Of a DNA stretch of 64,000 nt, positions 1 through 10,598 are shown piece by piece; the stretch's first letter is position 1; every line of letters begins with the position of its first letter. Below the pieces are notes generated by a model that was not told the DNA's origin, did no database searches, and worked only from the letters and a program-made list of their open reading frames with translations. Origin of the DNA: Bufo bufo (lineage: Eukaryota > Chordata > Amphibia > Anura > Bufonidae); contig NC_053390.1 in assembly GCF_905171765.1 (NCBI RefSeq), positions 140,550,968 through 140,614,967 of the forward strand. Reading direction: 5' to 3'. A program made the position numbers and the translations under genes.

Positions 1-56
1 ATAGACACATAGCTGTGGTTCTCCAGAAAAAAAATGCTCTTTTTCATTTCTTGATC

Positions 57-407
57 CTAGGCTCCATTCCTGAGTTATGATACTTTTGCTTAATATGTAA
101 ATTAGGCCTTTGGTGCAATGAGGCCGCCACCACTGCTCTTGTTGCACAGAGCTCCACTCCTTTCTGCGGCTGCTTTGCCACTGCTTGGACCAGTCAATCA
201 AAGCAGCCAGGGAGGGGCTGGTCACAGAAATAAAAGCTCCACACTTGGGTGCAACAAGAGCAATGCTGATGCCCCCATTGCACCAAAGGCCTAATTTGCA
301 TAAAAAGAATGGCTCAGGAATGGAGCCTCAGAATCACAGCGTTTTAATCAGGTGAACCACGGTTATGCAAACAGCTGGATAGAGAGGTCGCTGGTGACAG
401 ATTCCCT
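57..407. mobile_element. TTAA-type palindromic MITE
   Basis: Outer arms pair: the segment near 62-75 (CTCCATTCCTGAG) returns inverted at about 312-327. The stretch at 100-120 (AATTAGGCCTTTGGTGCAAT) returns inverted at 276-297. The right end reads GGTGACAGATTCCCT followed by TTAA at 408-411, an end shared with other MITEs in this window. The left terminus is not clear, so the start is approximate. No coding capacity is seen. The TTAA end suggests a piggyBac- or Kolobok-type non-autonomous element; the superfamily is inferred. Confidence 0.55.
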
Positions 408-641
408 TTAAAGCAATAAATTTTGCCCGGAATAACAGGTGGCGCCCAAAAAAGTTGGGGTTAAAAGAAGTTGTGTCATGGCCTAATAATGCATATGGCC
501 ATAACAAAAAAAACAAAAATGGTTCACCACCCGGAACCCCTCTCTATGAGCTATAATGGTCGTCATGTAATATGTAATGTAATCAGCTGTCTGTTAGTTG
601 GATTTTTGGAAGTTTTTTTTTCTGAAATGCATGAATAAAAT

Positions 642-777
642 TAGGGATGCTCAACTTGCGGCCCTCCAGCTGTTGCAAAACTACAACTCCCAGCATGCCT
701 GGGCAGCCCACACCTATTAGGGCATGCTGGGAGTTGTAGTTTTGCAACTGCTGGAGGGCCACAGGTTGAGCATACCT
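642..777. mobile_element. hAT-like MITE with direct flanking repeat
   Basis: A 136-bp hairpin whose arms pair around GCATGCTGGGAGTTGTAGTT. It is flanked by GAATAAAAT at 633-641 and again at 778-786, a perfect 9-bp direct repeat compatible with the 8-bp duplication of hAT elements. The terminal repeat AGGGATGCTCAAC resembles hAT ends. No ORF is present, so it would need a transposase in trans. The hAT assignment rests on duplication length and termini. Confidence 0.75.
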
Positions 778-956
778 GAATAAAATGATTACCACCAATG
801 CAGATCAAATGCTCCTGCATTAAGGATAGAAACACAAATGCAGATGTGGTGCAGTTTTTGGTGTAGATTTTGGATCCAAGGTTAGCAGGTGAATCCCCCA
901 GGTAGAAGTAGATACAGAAGTCGTCCAAGCTCTGACAGTGGAAAACTGAGGTTTTT

Positions 957-1030
957 GGCCTCATGCACACAACCGTTCCATTTTTTGCGGCTCGGATGCG
1001 GACCAAAACAACGGTTGTGTGCATGAGGCC
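957..1030. mobile_element. Short Harbinger-like palindromic MITE
   Basis: A 74-bp foldback: GGCCTCATGCACACAACCGTT at the left returns as its complement ending at 1030. It is flanked by TTT on both sides (954-956 and 1031-1033). The terminal sequence is shared with the elements at 5296 and 55266. The 3-bp flanking duplication is of PIF/Harbinger kind; no coding sequence. Confidence 0.6.
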
Positions 1031-1082
1031 TTTCCCTCAGTTTTATTTTGGTTTACTTCAGTGTTTTCTGCAAATGTGTTCA

Positions 1083-1480
1083 AGGGGTTTTCCGAGACTT
1101 GTATACTGATGACCGATCCTAGGTCATCATTATCTGCTTGGTGGGGGTCCGACTCCCGGGACCCCCTTCGATGAGCTGTTTGAGAAGGCACCGATGCTCA
1201 CAGTAGCACCATGGTCTTCTCTCAGCTCACTAAGCACAGTTCCGTATATTGTATAGCGGCCGCTCTTGGTATCGCATCTCACCCCATTCACTTCAAAGCG
1301 GCTGAGCTGCTCCTAGAACACATGACTGATGAACGTGGCGTCACCTGGCCTAGGCCAAGCTGTGCGAAGGCTGGGGCGCTACAGCTGATAGGCCGGGGTT
1401 CTCAGGTGTTCGTCCCCCACCAGATATTGATGATCAATCCAGAGGATAGGTCATCAGCATAAAATTCTTGGGAGACCCCT
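1083..1480. mobile_element. TTAA-type MITE (GGGGGTCCGA family)
   Basis: Starts AGGGGTTTTCCGAGAC after TTCA, a likely decayed TTAA, and ends with GAGACCCCT followed by TTAA at 1481-1484. Inner inverted segments include CTGATGACC-type motifs near both ends and GGGGGTCCGACTCCCGGGACCCC near 1142. Relatives occur at 3309-3855, 30779-30946 and 57391-57812. The + strand ORF inside it (1211-1462) is spurious repeat translation. Confidence 0.65.
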
Positions 1481-1484
1481 TTAA

Positions 1485-3300
1485 GTTCTTGCGTTCTCCC
1501 TATGCAGCTGAAATCAGTTTTTGATGCGTTTTTCACGCACATGAAGAAAAACTGAAAAATATCTCCTAGCAACCATCAGCAGAAAAATGGTTAATCTTTC
1601 AGTGTGCTTGAGTTGTTTTTTTTCACTGATCCACTGACTTGGATGGACTAGACCTTTATAAAAAAAAAAAAACGGATGAAGAGAGAACATGCTTAGATTT
1701 TTCCTGAGTGGACAGATGGACAAGTGCACCTACCCAACTCAAATTAATAGGCCAGGGTTCAGTCCAGATGCTATCGGACCACATCCGGCCAAAAAACTCA
1801 CTCGTCTGAAATGATCCTTCCGTCATATTTCTCATTACTTTTAAATCCACTGCTGGTCTGGGCTGGAAAAAGCTGCCATAAAAATGACATTGGAGATCAG
1901 CCATGGTTTGGGTTTGTGCCTTTACATCGATGGTCCATGGCAGACCCAGCGCCAAGGGACCAAATTCCCAAGCAGAGACCAATCATTATGAAATTGGCGG
2001 CGGAGAAGGAAATGGAAGGTGAAGTATTCAGTGAAAGCAAAATACTGCAAGACACAGGCAACAATGGGAAGACGCAGCGTGCTGACAAATAACTCACCTT
2101 CATATAGTCGGCAGTTATGTAAATCATCACGACTGCGGTTTATTCACGGAATACAGTCTGCCATAAAAAGTGCCTGCATGTTAGCAGAGTGGGGTGTGAC
2201 CTCCCTGCAGCCTTATTATCAGAATTGCTTAAGCTTTCAAAGGGAGCAATTCTAAAAAAGAACATAAACTTAGGGAACTAATCATACAAAACATTCCCTT
2301 CCAGGATAACGGGGTCCCTGACTGCTTGAAATCTCCTGTAAGCATGGCATAGATTTATCATATTCCAGCACAGACCTACATTCAATGCAAACACAGCCAC
2401 TCACAGCGTAAAAATTCTCAGAGACAGGCGAGTATTTGCTTGAACTAGCGGCTATGTATGACCACGGGAGTCAGCAGAGCCTGCCGAGCCCCTGACTGTG
2501 AAGATGTCTGATGCAAGCTGGTGACTGCACAATATAGGCAGCATGGGCTGAATGACTAAATTGGAATGTCTGGAGAACAGTCAGGAGGTTTCGGAGGCAC
2601 CATGGATTATAATACTAGGTAATAGTAGGTTTTAAGGGGGGGGGGGAGCTTCCCTTTATTTTTAACCCATCCTTTGCTAAAAGTGGCAGTAATGGATTGT
2701 AACATGCTGCTTTGAAGCCCTGCTGAATGTCAAATAATACAGGTACTGCCTCTCAAAGATTAAAGTCACCTTTTGTTCTTGATTTGTTAGTGCGGCTGGA
2801 AAATGGTAGTTTCTACCCGAGTAACGGATGATTGCAGCAAAACAATCATTACACCGCGAGCAGCAAAACAGGGTTTAAATAACCTGCTGTAAAGAGATAA
2901 AGGTACAGGGGGTCAGGGAGCAAAAACAGCTACCGTCATTTGTACGTCTGCAAAAGCGTCTTAGTCCTGTGACATATGTATGTAAATGTCTCCCCGTGTG
3001 AGGGGCCCTTCCTGGCACGTCTTATTCCTTTTACAGAGAACAATACAAAAATGCCTTCATCTCCACGCCGATATATTTTTAGGGTATGTTCACATTTTGC
3101 AGATAACCAGTATCTGCTGTCAAGGCTCTAGGTTTATAGATATGCTGCAGATCTTCCACAAAAAGGGAATTGCGGGCAAAAAATCCACAGCATATTACAG
3201 TCTCTGTAAAGTGAATGAGAATTTACATAATGCAGAAGAAAGCCGCAACGGAAATGGACTTTAGGGGCGGATTCATACTGAGGAGTTCCTCTGGATTCAC
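1485..3300. other. Unassigned non-coding stretch
   Basis: AT-rich sequence with poly-A and poly-G runs (G run at 2635-2647). No long ORF, RNA gene or bounded repeat is recognised. The short ORFs have no family features. Confidence 0.5.
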
Positions 3301-3308
3301 CCTTTATA

Positions 3309-3855
3309 AGGTTGTGCAGGCAGCCTATATGGATGACCTATCCTCGGGGGAGGTCCGACACCCCCGCCGATCAGCTGTTTGAAGAGGAGGCGGTGTTCTG
3401 TGCGAGTGCTGCCCGTTGTCTCTGAAGTGTTGGCGGTAGGGTGTAATTACAAGTACTTGTTCCATTGGGGCGAGTACTTATTATTACACACTGCCGCCGC
3501 TGCAAGTTTAACGAAGAGGAAGCAGTGCTCTCTTCAAACAGCTGATCGGCGCGGGGTGTGGGGAGTCAGATATTGATTTATTTTATGCACTTATATAGCG
3601 CCGACATATTCCGCTGTTCTTTACAGACATTATCATGATGCTGCCCACAATCTAAGGGCCCTATCAGTATGTCTTTGGAGCGTGGGAGGGAACCAGAGAA
3701 CCCGGAGGAAACCCACACAAACACAGGGAGAACATACAAACTTCATGCAGATGTTGTTCTTGGTCAGATCCGAACCTAGGACCCCAGCGCTGCTAACTAC
3801 TGAGCCACCACATACTGATGATTGGTCATCAATATATTCTGCCTGCACAACCCTT
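3309..3855. mobile_element. TTAA-type MITE interrupted by a SINE
   Basis: The left end AGGTTGTGCAGGCAG pairs with CTGCCTGCACAACCCTT near 3838-3855. Inside, CCGATCAGCTGTTTGAAGAG (about 3367) returns inverted as CTCTTCAAACAGCTGATCGG (about 3531), so it is a foldback of the same family as 1083-1480. The right arm is split by the SINE at 3578-3811. Flanks are decayed and ends approximate. Confidence 0.6.
3578..3811 (-). mobile_element. tRNA-derived SINE (V-SINE type)
   Basis: On the minus strand it begins GGTGGCTCAGTAGTTAGCA, a tRNA-like A box, followed by a B-box-like GGTTCGGATCT. Next comes the conserved body (TTTGTATGTTCTCCCTGTGT, then GGGTTTCCTCCGGGTTCTC and CTCCAAAGACATACTGATAG), and it ends GCGCTATATAAGTGCATAAA with an A/T-rich tail. 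This matches the layout of vertebrate V-SINE-like elements: a pol III promoter head with a conserved central domain. ATATTGAT (3570-3577) and ATACTGAT (3812-3819) look like an aged target duplication. It sits inside the MITE at 3309-3855, so it inserted later. Confidence 0.75.
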
Positions 3856-4126
3856 TTATATCTGCAGGAAAATGCACAACAAAATACAGGTCCATCTCTA
3901 CCTACACACATATATAATACAGTGTAATTCTTAGGAACAACTATTGGTTACAGAATGAACCACTAAAATCTAAGACTGGCAGGATTATACTGCGCAACCA
4001 AATACCGCATGGCAAAGCCACATGCATTTGCCATAGCTTCTGGACACGTGTTTTTCACAGATGAAATATGTTTAGAAAATGCGTAATTGGACGCGTGGCA
4101 TAATACTGCTACGTGTAAACCCAGCC

Positions 4127-4830
4127 TACAGTGCAGGTTCAAGTCCCAAGGGGGTGGTTAAGGCTAAAAATCTAAAAGCATAAAAATATTACAAATTCAA
4201 ATCACCCCCCTTACCTGATTTTACATATAAAAATAAATAGACAATAAAAAGATAACTATAATTGGTAACACCACATCTGAATATGTCCGTACTATTAAAA
4301 TATAAAAATATTTATCCTGTGCGGTGAACACTGTAAGGGTCCATTCACACGTCCGCAACGTGTTTTGCGGATCCACAAAACACGGACAGCGGCAATGTGT
4401 GTTCCGCATTTTGCGGACCGCACATTGCAGGCACTAATAGAATATGCCTGTTCTTGTCCGCAATTGAGGACAAGAATAGGACATGTTCTATTTTTTTTGT
4501 GAACGAAATTGCGGACCCGGAAGTGCGGGTCCGCAATTCCGTGTCCGGGCAGCACATCGTGCTGCCCCATAGAAATGAATGGGTCTGCAATTCTGTTCCG
4601 CAAAATGCGGAACGAAATTGCGGACGTGTGAATGGACCCTAATGGAAAAATATATATAAAAGTGGCAGATTTGCAAAATGTAATAAGTGATCAAAATGTT
4701 GTATGTACCCAAAAATGGAACCAATAAAAACTACAGCTCACCCCACAAAAAAGCAAGCGCTCAAACAGCTCTGTAGACAAAAATATGGGGATATACAGAA
4801 AATTACTTTATTAGAAAAACCTAATAAAAA
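4127..4830. repeat. Old dispersed repeat split by a MITE
   Basis: Sequence around 4130-4336 (GTGCAGGTTCAAGTCCCAAG, then TTTTACATATAAAAATAAAT) and 4643-4830 (CCAATAAAAACTACAGCTCA) reads like one older A-rich interspersed repeat, interrupted by the element at 4337-4639. I recognise the pattern as a common frog-genome repeat but cannot name the family. No ORF. Confidence 0.4.
4337..4639. mobile_element. Harbinger-like MITE, TAA duplication
   Basis: The left end GGGTCCATTCACACGTCCGC is exactly inverted at the right end (GCGGACGTGTGAATGGACCC). It is flanked by TAA at 4334-4336 and 4640-4642, a PIF/Harbinger-type 3-bp duplication. The interior is a series of TGCGGA-rich inverted blocks; all ORFs inside are mirror-image artefacts. 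Degenerate relatives lie at 6663-6890, 13540-13770 and 57048-57326. Confidence 0.75.
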
Positions 4831-5295
4831 CATGTAAATATTTGCAAAAAAAAGACCTTATATGGCTTTATGAATAGAAAATGTAAAAAATGATGGGTCT
4901 TTGAAGGCGGGAAAGAATACACTGAAGTGCCCAACGAAAACTAGTCTGGTCCTTAAAGACATCTGCTTTACAGCAGCACCCATGGGCCATAAACACAATA
5001 GATTGGAGGGGACTCATTGCCCCAGATTTACTAATCCTAGAGATGGTGTAAGCTTAGACAGACTGTCTGGACCTGCACCAGGCTGGATGATAAATGTGGT
5101 GCAGGGAAATTTACTTTTTTCTAACTATATACGAACTATTGGTTGACTTTGAGACACATTTTTACACCAGAATGGTGGCACATCCTAAGCACTGGCTTTT
5201 TCAAGTTCCACCCTTCCCACTAAGCAGCATCCCTTGTTGAGTGTCTCAGAAAAAGGTGCGGAAAACCGAGATGCACCAATTTGCTCTACTTTTTA

Positions 5296-5741
5296 GGCCT
5301 CCTGCACACAACCGTTTTTTTCCCCCGTTTACTGGCCGTTTTTTGCATTCCGTATACGGAACCATTCATTTCAATGGTTCCGCAAAAAAAAACAGAATGT
5401 ACTATGTATGCATTCCGTTTCCGTATTTCCGTTCCGTTTAAAGATACAACATGTCCTATTATTGCCTGCAAATCACGTTCCGTGGCTCTATTCAAGTCAA
5501 TGGGTCCGCAAAAAAAATGGAACACATACGGAAATGCATCCGTATGTCTTCCGTTTCCGTTCCGTTTTTTGCAGAACCATCTATTGAAAATGTTATGCCC
5601 AGCCCAATTTTATCTATGTAATTACTGTATACTGTATATGCGGAACAGAAAAACGGAACAGAAACAAAAAATGGAACAACGAATCCGTGAAAAACGGACC
5701 GCAAAACACTGAAAAAGCCATACGGTAGTGTGCAAGAGGCC
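5296..5741. mobile_element. Harbinger-like MITE, TTA duplication
   Basis: The left end GGCCTCCTGCACACAACCGT pairs with the right end (GGTAGTGTGCAAGAGGCC). TTA flanks both ends at 5293-5295 and 5742-5744. The interior contains repeated TTCCGTTTCCGT blocks in both orientations. The 143-residue ORF on the + strand is translation of this low-complexity interior and has no family features. Confidence 0.7.
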
Positions 5742-5810
5742 TTAGACAGATTTTTGGAGCAGACACATTAGTAAACCTGAGCCATGGACTTCTATAGGCG
5801 AGATTTCCAG

Positions 5811-6041
5811 GCATGCTCTGCGACTGGTGCAGCGGTCACTAAGGAAGGAGTAGTTAAGCTTTGACAATCACCTACTGTGAAATGGTGAGTGATCTGAACA
5901 GACCAAGATGTGGCGCCTATTATTAGGCTTAGTGGAAACTGCATTTATTGACCGAGAAAATTAGCACTGCCAAAAATCTTAAAAAATATATTTAATATAA
6001 AGATATAAAAAGAATAGGTCGTTTTTAATGACACATTCCCT
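5811..6041. mobile_element. TTAA-type MITE fragment
   Basis: Ends CACATTCCCT followed by TTAA at 6042-6045. The stretch with GTGGCGCCTATTATTAGGCTTAGTG (about 5910) is the reverse complement of sequence at about 10735-10765, so both are copies of one family. The left end is not resolved. Confidence 0.5.
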
Positions 6042-6045
6042 TTAA

Positions 6046-6660
6046 GTAGTTAAATGGCTGAAAACCTGTCTTAATAAAATATTTGCGAATATCCACGTGC
6101 GGCAGATTTATTACAGAAATTTATGCAACTGTCCAGTACATCTGAATAGGTCTTCTAGAAACAGATGCCCTCGCTGCGGAAACCAGCAACAGTCACTAAA
6201 CTTCCTGCGACAAACCTCCTGCATAGGAATGTTCCTTTATGCTTCATCCACATGGCGCTATTCTGGTCAGTATTTTGCACCAGTATTTCTGTGTGTCCCA
6301 AACACCAAAGAGATTAACGCACCGCGTAATTTTTCATCATAGATTTACCTGCAGATAATCAGCTACAACATCCGTATATAAAACATGGAGATTTGGAAGC
6401 GTAATTAAAGGAAATTGGGTGAATCCTCCCTTATATCTGCCCTATAGGTTCTAGTCCAGGTTTTGACTTACAAATACTTGCCAGAATAATGCAATGTGAA
6501 TGAGGCCTAAGGGGCTATTCACATAATTATACACAGGACATATTATACGTCCATATTACTTGTGTATGTAGCATTCCAAACGTGGGCTTAACTTACCCAA
6601 ACTCACCGCATCATAGATTCCTACGATACTGTGAGTTCGGGCCAGTTAACCGCGCAGTCT
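6046..6660. other. Unassigned non-coding stretch
   Basis: No recognised repeat boundaries, RNA gene or coding signal. Short ORFs only. Confidence 0.45.
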
Positions 6661-6662
6661 AA

Positions 6663-6890
6663 GGGTCCATTCACACGTCCACAAGTGTTTTGCGGTCTGC
6701 AAATTGGGGATCCGCAAAAGACGGACACCGGCCGTATGCGTTAAGCATTTTGCGGACCGCACATGGCCGGCACTTTAATGGAAATGCCTTTTCTTGTGCG
6801 TGTCTGCGGACAAGAATAGGACATGTTCTATTTTTTTGCGGAACGGAAGTGCGGCGGATGCGGACAGCACACTGCAAGTTCTCCCACTTA
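6663..6890. mobile_element. Decayed Harbinger-like MITE fragment
   Basis: Left end GGGTCCATTCACACGTCCAC and internal GGACAAGAATAGGACATGTTC match the element at 4337-4639, but the right terminal repeat is missing or unrecognisable. Probably a truncated copy. Confidence 0.55.
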
Positions 6891-6949
6891 GAAATCACGG
6901 AGGGGTCTGAAATTCACGTTGTAGGTGCATTCCCACTCTGAGAGACAGA

Positions 6950-7860
6950 ATAAAAAAAAGTGGACAGATCTGTGTCATTTTGGAGCCCGAGCCGCCCCGA
7001 AACAGCCGCCCCGTCCATACCACCAAGAAAATGGTGATGAATGGCAGCACAAAGGCGTATATAAGAAGATGCAAAACTTATCATTATGCAATAATTTAAC
7101 TTTACTTATGTGAAATGGGAAAAAAGCTCACTAAATATATCAATAAAATAGAAATAGTGCTAATAGGGCAAAACCCCAAAAACGTGTTTAATTGGGAACA
7201 GTAAAACGATTTTATAGATATAGAAGCTGAAATCAAGGCTTCCACCGATGTATTACATCCCGTAATAGACATTTCAGACTTCTACAGACACGGCTTACTC
7301 CAAAAGTTCTAAGACAGTAGTCAATAAGGACGAGCAGATGAGAGACCATAGGATAACAGTACAGGAGCACACTGGAGCTGCCTCGTCCATACCACCAAGA
7401 TTACGGTAGTATATAATACCAAGATATGATGTATGTGACGAGGTCACAATTTCGATAACGTAGTAAGGTTGGGCTGTTCACTAGCATCCAGAAGCATTAT
7501 GGGATTGCGCTCAACATCTGATGAATTGAGAATGCTCACAGATACAAAGAGACCACGAGAGGAGTGAAGTGGGCAAGTTCCCAGGCCCTCCTTTTGTGAG
7601 CGCTGCAAATAAAGAGAGAGAGAAGTGTGTTCTGTGCACCATAATCAAGCAAACACTGACTAACAAGTGGATAGAACGCAGTGATACATATGAATGCAAC
7701 TCTATGAATTTCTTACAGATTTTATACAATGAGCTGCCACATGATCTTGAAAATGCAGGCTACCTCTCTAGAAGCACAGCACAATCCATGTATATGCTAT
7801 GTACAGTATATACAGGGGCTCAAATCAAATTTCATTACAACAAATCTCTCTAAAAAAATA
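6950..7860. other. Unassigned non-coding stretch
   Basis: Two related phrases (CCGTCCATACCACCAAGA near 7012 and TCGTCCATACCACCAAGAT near 7384) hint at an old duplication. Nothing codes convincingly. It ends in a short TA run that precedes Tc1 copy 1. Confidence 0.4.
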
Positions 7861-7886
7861 ATAATTATAATATATATATATATATA

Positions 7887-8810
7887 CAGTACAGACCAAA
7901 AGTTTGGACACACCTTCTCATTCAAAGAGTTTTCTTTATTTTCATGACTATGAAAATTGTAGATTCACACTGAAGGCATCAAAACTATGAATTAACACAT
8001 GTGGAATTATATACATAACAAACAAGTGTGAAACAACTGAAAATATCTCATATTCTAGGTTCTTCAAAGTTGCCACCTTTTGCTTTGATTACTGCTTTGC
8101 ACACTCTTGGCATTCTCTTGATGAGCTTCAAGAGGTAGTCCCCTGAAATGGTTTTCACTTCACAGGTGTGCCCTGTCAGGTTTAATAAGTGGGATTTCTT
8201 GCCTTATAAATGGGGTTGGGACCATCAGTTGCGTTGAGGAGAAGTCAGGTGGATACACAGCTGATAGTCCTACTGAATAGACTGTTAGAATTGGTATTAG
8301 GGCAAGAAAAAAGCAGCTAAGTAAAGAAAAACGAGTGGCCATCATTACTTTAAGAAATGAAGGTCAGTCAGTCAGCCGAAAAATTGGGAAAACTTTGAAA
8401 GTAAGGGCTATTTGACCATGGAGGAGAGTGATGGGGTGCTGCGCCAGATGACCTGGCCTCCACAGTCACCGGACCTGAACCCAATCGAGATGGTTTGGGG
8501 TGAGCTGGACCGCAGAGTGAAGGCAAAAGGGCCAACAAGTGCTAAGCATCTCTGGGAACTCCTTCAAGACTGTTGGAAGACCATTTCAGGTGACTACCTC
8601 TTGAAGCTCATCAAGAGAATGCCAAGAGTGTGCAAAGCAGTAATCAAAGCAAAAGGTGGCTACTTTGAAGAACCTAGAATATGACATATTTTCAGTAGTT
8701 TCACACTTGTTTGTTATGTATATAATTCCACATGTGTTAATTCATAGTTTTGATGCCTTCATAGTCATGAAAATAAAGAAAACTCTTTGAATGAGAAGGT
8801 GTGTCCAAAC
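7887..8810 (+). mobile_element. Internally deleted Tc1-like element, copy 1
   Basis: Begins CAGTACAGACCAAAAGTTTG after TA (7885-7886), within a TA run. The left 267 bp (7887-8153) are a long inverted repeat of 8577-8810. At the right end the terminal repeat stops at GTGTCCAAAC (8810), missing its last 17 bp or so, and meets an unrelated hairpin. The interior holds the two ends of a transposase gene joined by a large deletion. Two sister copies are at 34086-35035 and 62694-63609. Confidence 0.9.
8296..8684 (+). pseudogene. Tc1 transposase remnant, copy 1
   Basis: Near 8296-8400 the translation shows an N-terminal helix-turn-helix start (KEKRVAIITLRNEGQS, then RKIGKTLKVRA) with stops and lost frame. 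Directly after a stop it continues as the C-terminal catalytic part: [20 protein letters not shown], ending GGYFEEPRI. The NPIE glutamate, third residue of the DDE triad, is present. The two catalytic aspartates and everything between are deleted, so no activity is possible. The final 35 or so codons lie inside the right inverted repeat. Confidence 0.85.
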
Positions 8811-9197
8811 CGGCGCACTTCGCTAGAACCTGTCTTGGCCGTCCGATTACAGGCTGTAATCGGGGGGCCAAGGCAGGTTCTAGCAAAGTGCGCCGGCCGG
8901 CGCATGCGCACTTCGCATAACGAGGCCGCTGCCAGGAGTGAACGATGAACTGAGGTAGGTGGATCTAATGGAAGGGAGGGCGGAGATTTCAATTCAGAAG
9001 GCGGCGCTGGGCACCGAAAGGAGATGGCTGCAGCCCCTTGGACACATTTTGACATGAGTGACAGGTTATATAAACCTGTTTTATATGATTATAGAGCCAC
9101 AGGCGCATTTGATAAGGTCACTTTAGGATTCTGTGTATTAGTAGGAACCTCGCCATATGTTTAGGTTATAGGCCTAAATTCTGATGACAGAATCCCT
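8811..9197. mobile_element. TTAA-type MITE, left end displaced
   Basis: 8811-8894 is a hairpin (CGGCGCACTTCGCTAGAACC returns inverted as GGTTCTAGCAAAGTGCGCCG). The segment ends with GATGACAGAATCCCT and TTAA at 9198-9201, a TTAA-element end. The left half is missing because the Tc1 copy abuts the hairpin. Boundaries other than the right end are inferred. Confidence 0.45.
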
Positions 9198-9430
9198 TTA
9201 ACATTAATTGCAACTAATATAGAAAGAGCAAGTAAACGCATGGAGGTTGCTAACTGGTAGGTTTATCGAGGGGACGGAAATCAGGATCAACATGCAAAGG
9301 ATTATTTCAAGAATAACGAACAGAAGTCAACTTTTCATAAATGGAGTTGCTGGTGAGCTTGTGCTTAAACACAGCAGCCAATCTGAACAGGACGAGCTGT
9401 ATAAGCGCCAGTTCAGATTTTTCCTTTAAG

Positions 9431-9888
9431 GGTACTTTCACACTTGTGTTGTTGGATTCTGGCAGGCAGTTCAATTGCCGGAACTGCCTGCCGGATCCGT
9501 CAATCTGTATGCAAACGAATACCATTTGTAGACGGATCCGGATGCGGATCCATCTCACAAATGCATTGCAATACTGGATCCGTCTCTCCGGTTTATCCGG
9601 AACACTTGGGGCCAGAATAATGCATTTCAATAGAAAATAATGCCGTATCCAACATTCCGGCAGGTGTTCCGGAATTTTGGACAGAGAAAATACCGCAGCA
9701 TGCTGCAGTATTTTATCCGTCCAAAAACCGTACACAGTGACTGAACTGAAGACATCCTGATGCATCCTGAATGGATTGCTCTCCATTCAGAATGCATTAG
9801 GATAAAACTGATCAGTTTTTTTCCGATATTGAGCCCCTAGGACGGAACTCAATACCGGAAAAGATTAACGCAAGTGTGGAAGTACCTG
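9431..9888. mobile_element. Palindromic MITE (GGTACTTTCACAC type)
   Basis: Left GGGTACTTTCACACTTGTGT pairs with right AACGCAAGTGTGGAAGTACC. The interior has inverted copies of CCGGATCCG-type motifs. Flanking TAA is seen only on the left. ORFs inside, including a 159-residue minus-strand one, are artefacts of the foldback. Confidence 0.6.
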
Positions 9889-10142
9889 TAATGCAGTTTT
9901 AGTCGCTGTTGTTTTAAGCCAAAGCTGGTGTAGATAAAAAAAAAAGTGCAGAAACTAAAATATTTCGGTTACAATTCTCAAGAATTTACTTCTAAAATAC
10001 AACACCAAAAACAACAAGCAAAAAGCTGTTTTGGAGTTAGTTTTTTATAGTTGTCTTTCTTGCCAAATAATAGATGATAGTAGTTAAAACAAGGCTACAG
10101 ATCAATGCAGGGATCAATTGTTGATTTGTGGTTTTTACTTAA

Positions 10143-10594
10143 ACGGTTTCTGTCACCCCAAATTTCGCTATTAAACAGGCTGACATTATAGATGTGAAAA
10201 TGTCACCTGAATTTAACTCTGCATTTCTTTTATTTAAGTATGCCCCTGTTTTCGTGTAATTTAAACTTTTATTATATGCAAATGAGCCGGCTTTCTCACC
10301 GAATACTGAACGGGACGGCGCAGGCGCGAGATTTACACTGCAGACGGGGCCAGCAGGAGAACCAACCTCAATAAAGACAGAAGGGCGTGGAAATGAGGTG
10401 GGCGAACGGAGCCTCTAGGTCAGGTGCAACGCCCCCCATTCTCCTAGAGGCTCATTTGCATATAATAAAAGTTAAAATTACATGAAAACGGGGGCATGCT
10501 TAAATAAATTAAATGCAAAGTTAAATGCAGGTGACATTTTCACATCTATGATGTCAGCCTGTTTAATAGCAAAAATTGGGGTGACAGAAACCCT
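10143..10594. mobile_element. 452-bp TTAA foldback MITE
   Basis: The first 70 bp (starting ACGGTTTCTGTCACCCC, through AACAGGCTGACATTATAGA) are repeated inverted at the right end (GGGGTGACAGAAACCCT). Further inner pairing includes TATGCAAATGAGCC with CTCATTTGCATATAATAAA. TTAA flanks it at 10139-10142 and 10595-10598. It matches piggyBac/Kolobok-type target choice. No coding sequence. Confidence 0.8.
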
Positions 10595-10598
10595 TTAA

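Noticed and set aside
3700..3927. Possible tRNA gene at the SINE head
   Set aside because: A and B boxes are present, but no cloverleaf acceptor pairing can be built and the downstream V-SINE body shows it is a SINE.
5281..5712. 143-residue ORF on the + strand
   Set aside because: It lies entirely within a palindromic MITE made of TTCCGTTTCCGT-type blocks; no domain features and an equivalent ORF exists on the opposite strand.
9307..9786. 159-residue minus-strand ORF
   Set aside because: Falls across a foldback MITE (9431-9888); composition follows the repeat, no recognised motif.
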